64,000 nt of DNA from Vibrio sinaloensis (GTDB lineage: Bacteria; Pseudomonadota; Gammaproteobacteria; Enterobacterales; Vibrionaceae), in contig NZ_JWLV01000001.1 of the NCBI RefSeq assembly GCF_000808535.1, positions 372,001-436,000 of the forward strand, in the 5' to 3' direction. Under the pieces are notes generated by a model that made no database searches, was not told where the DNA came from, and saw only the letters and a list, made by a program, of their open reading frames with translations. A program made the translations under genes and the position numbers. Positions 62,793 through 64,000 of the stretch are shown one piece after another; the first letter of the stretch is position 1, and every line of letters begins with the position of its first letter.

Positions 62793-63689
62793 TTAGATCA
62801 ATACTGAATAGATAGATTTATTAGTGAGTTTTTTAATGATTTTTTGCTCAGCAGCGTGTTTTGCCTCAGCTGAGCTAGCTTGAGATTTACCTAACACGGT
62901 GATCACCTTTTGGGTCACCATATGAGATGAATTCGAATCGAAGACTTTAAGCTGAATACTTTGCTTGACGACAAAGTCGTTTCCTTGTCTTCCCTGCTGG
63001 GATTTCGTCTTGATGTAAACCGAGATACCACCTTGATTCGACGCAAATGCGTGACGCGATAGCAACTCGTGAATTTGATGAGAAAAAGCATCATTCGATG
63101 CGACAAACGAAATTGAGAGCAATTCTCTCTTTGCGTTCATCTCCTCGCTAATCTGTAGGTGTTGTGCACGGTATGACTCTGCAGCGTCGGAATCTAAAAT
63201 TCCGAGCACATCGAGCTGTACGGCACTTTTTGATACTAGCTCTTCTGCATGAAAATAGTCCTTCACACCACGCCAGTTGTTGTTGATGTTTTTGAGTTTT
63301 ATCGCAGCCGTTTGGTACGAGGCCGTTAAATTATGCTCAACCTGTTTCTGCCAGTTTTCCTTACTCAACCGATAGCGATACTCACAACCTTGTTCGCTAC
63401 ATTCATGACCTAGAACTTCCAAGTGAGGAATTTGAATAGGGAGCGAGTCAATAGAAGAACTTTGAGAGAAGAAATATTCCGATCCATGTTCTCCCTTGGT
63501 CATTGATGACTTTTCATTCACTTCAACGACGCTTAGTAAGTTAAGAGCAATCTGTATTTTTGCATCCTGCAATGCTTCCGATTCTGATTCTCCGTATCCA
63601 AGCGCATACAAATACCGCTCATCATCAGAAGCAAAAATAGCATTATTAATCAACAATGTAGAAACAAGGGCAAGAAATAAACGGGACAA
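62793..63689 (-). CDS. Exported LPP20-like protein, first gene of the envelope cluster
   Basis: A 298-aa exported protein starting at a TTG (63689); no ATG or GTG gives a complete signal peptide (LFLALVSTLLINNAIFA), and GGG lies upstream. The mature start YALGYGESESEALQDAKIQIALNLLSVVEV is the alanine-spaced LPP20/FlgT-N motif. CSEQGCEYRYRLSKENW follows, then a long helical middle, a domain with LLSISFVASNDAFSHQIHELLSRHAF (CsgG-like alpha/beta) and a beta segment VVKQSIQLKVFDSNS. The promoter should be in 63690-64000. The rare start may limit expression relative to later genes. Family by motif only. Confidence 0.68.
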   Translation of the reverse strand: MSRLFLALVSTLLINNAIFASDDERYLYALGYGESESEALQDAKIQIALNLLSVVEVNEKSSMTKGEHGSEYFFSQSSSIDSLPIQIPHLEVLGHECSEQGCEYRYRLSKENWQKQVEHNLTASYQTAAIKLKNINNNWRGVKDYFHAEELVSKSAVQLDVLGILDSDAAESYRAQHLQISEEMNAKRELLSISFVASNDAFSHQIHELLSRHAFASNQGGISVYIKTKSQQGRQGNDFVVKQSIQLKVFDSNSSHMVTQKVITVLGKSQASSAEAKHAAEQKIIKKLTNKSIYSVLI

Positions 63690-64000
63690 GAAAATAACCC
63701 AAAAGTACTAGTTAAAATCGGCAGGAACAATACTTAATAACGACTATTAACACAATTGACCACATAACCACCAACCCTCTCGCCGAGTGAATTTTTATTC
63801 ACAGAGAAAAGTTGTGATGTTCATTCCATAACCAGAAAAATAGACAAAACTATGACAATGTAAGCCTTTGTAAGGGCGCATAAAAAACGCGCAACCAAAA
63901 ACATATTCAACAAATTGAATTAATGTGTATTTTATTATTAGCGTATTTATTCTATAAATGTGATCTATATCTTGATCGACATAAGATTCATCGCAGTAAT
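63690..64000 (-). promoter_or_regulatory. Upstream region of the envelope operon
   Basis: 311 bp, very A/T-rich, without a recognisable gene. It contains a perfect inverted repeat gtgaat (63787-63792)/attcac (63797-63802) and many A/T runs that could attract H-NS-type silencing. The promoter of the eight-gene operon must lie here or beyond the window edge; no clear -35/-10 pair was assigned. Confidence 0.4.

Noticed and set aside
1..64000. CRISPR arrays, tRNA or rRNA genes, prophage genes
   Set aside because: No regularly spaced repeats, cloverleaf-like sequences, rRNA-like blocks or phage structural genes were seen on either strand.

Overview
The window looks like a stretch of a Vibrio chromosome, most likely the second chromosome of a Harveyi-clade species. 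This is inferred from gene content and protein style (PgtABCP next to a PykA-type pyruvate kinase, MesX-MesD, LldP-LldD-Dld, the MoxR-Bat operon, and a block of LPP20/FlgT-like envelope proteins), not from a database search. I see no rRNA, tRNA, CRISPR array, prophage or integron. The only mobile-element trace is a decayed IS1595-type transposase.

Layout. 1-1038: the 3'-open start of a periplasmic two-lobe sensor gene. 1216-7788: phosphoglycerate/PEP uptake, with regulators pgtA-pgtB-pgtC on the minus strand and transporter pgtP divergent on the plus strand. It is followed by pykA (7956-9410), which would consume imported PEP. 9663-14168: fhs (one-carbon metabolism, behind a near-consensus PurR box), then a cNMP/CBS/DUF294 nucleotidyltransferase-like protein and a DEDDh exonuclease. 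14217-19815: a TSUP transporter, the mesX-mesD folate-independent methionine synthase pair, and a Lon-family protease. 20030-22165: a small TPR-like protein and a YejF-type double ATPase without its permease. 22245-29263: a LysR regulator divergent from a lactate operon (lldP, lldD, Fe-S D-lactate dehydrogenase) with an inverted repeat after each gene.

29419-35834: PhzF-like protein, alpha/beta hydrolase, small membrane protein, M16 lipoprotein peptidase, and arsR-acr3 sharing a 17-bp upstream motif. 35890-41489 (minus): a PTS EIIC-EAL fusion, a GFA protein, a small MscS channel, a DM13 protein and pepT. 41620-42180: transposase remnant. 42376-49015 (minus): moxR-DUF58-DUF4381-batA-batB/C-batD. 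49081-53007: anaerobic sulfatase maturase, a Ser-type sulfatase and a divergent LysR. 53251-54459: nupC, with CRP-like and LacI-family operator-like sites upstream.

55500-63689 (minus) is the most intriguing region. Eight tightly packed genes encode only exported proteins: several lipoproteins, a CsgG/FlgT-like protein, LPP20-like proteins and an MltC-type lytic transglycosylase with a long charged coiled coil. The set resembles the parts list of the Vibrio flagellar outer-membrane H-ring (FlgO/FlgP/FlgT) plus a wall-opening enzyme, but carries no flagellar gene. I propose it as a candidate undescribed outer-membrane/periplasmic ring or export complex.

Limits: all calls come from reading the sequence and recalled family features. 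No alignment, structure prediction or search was run.
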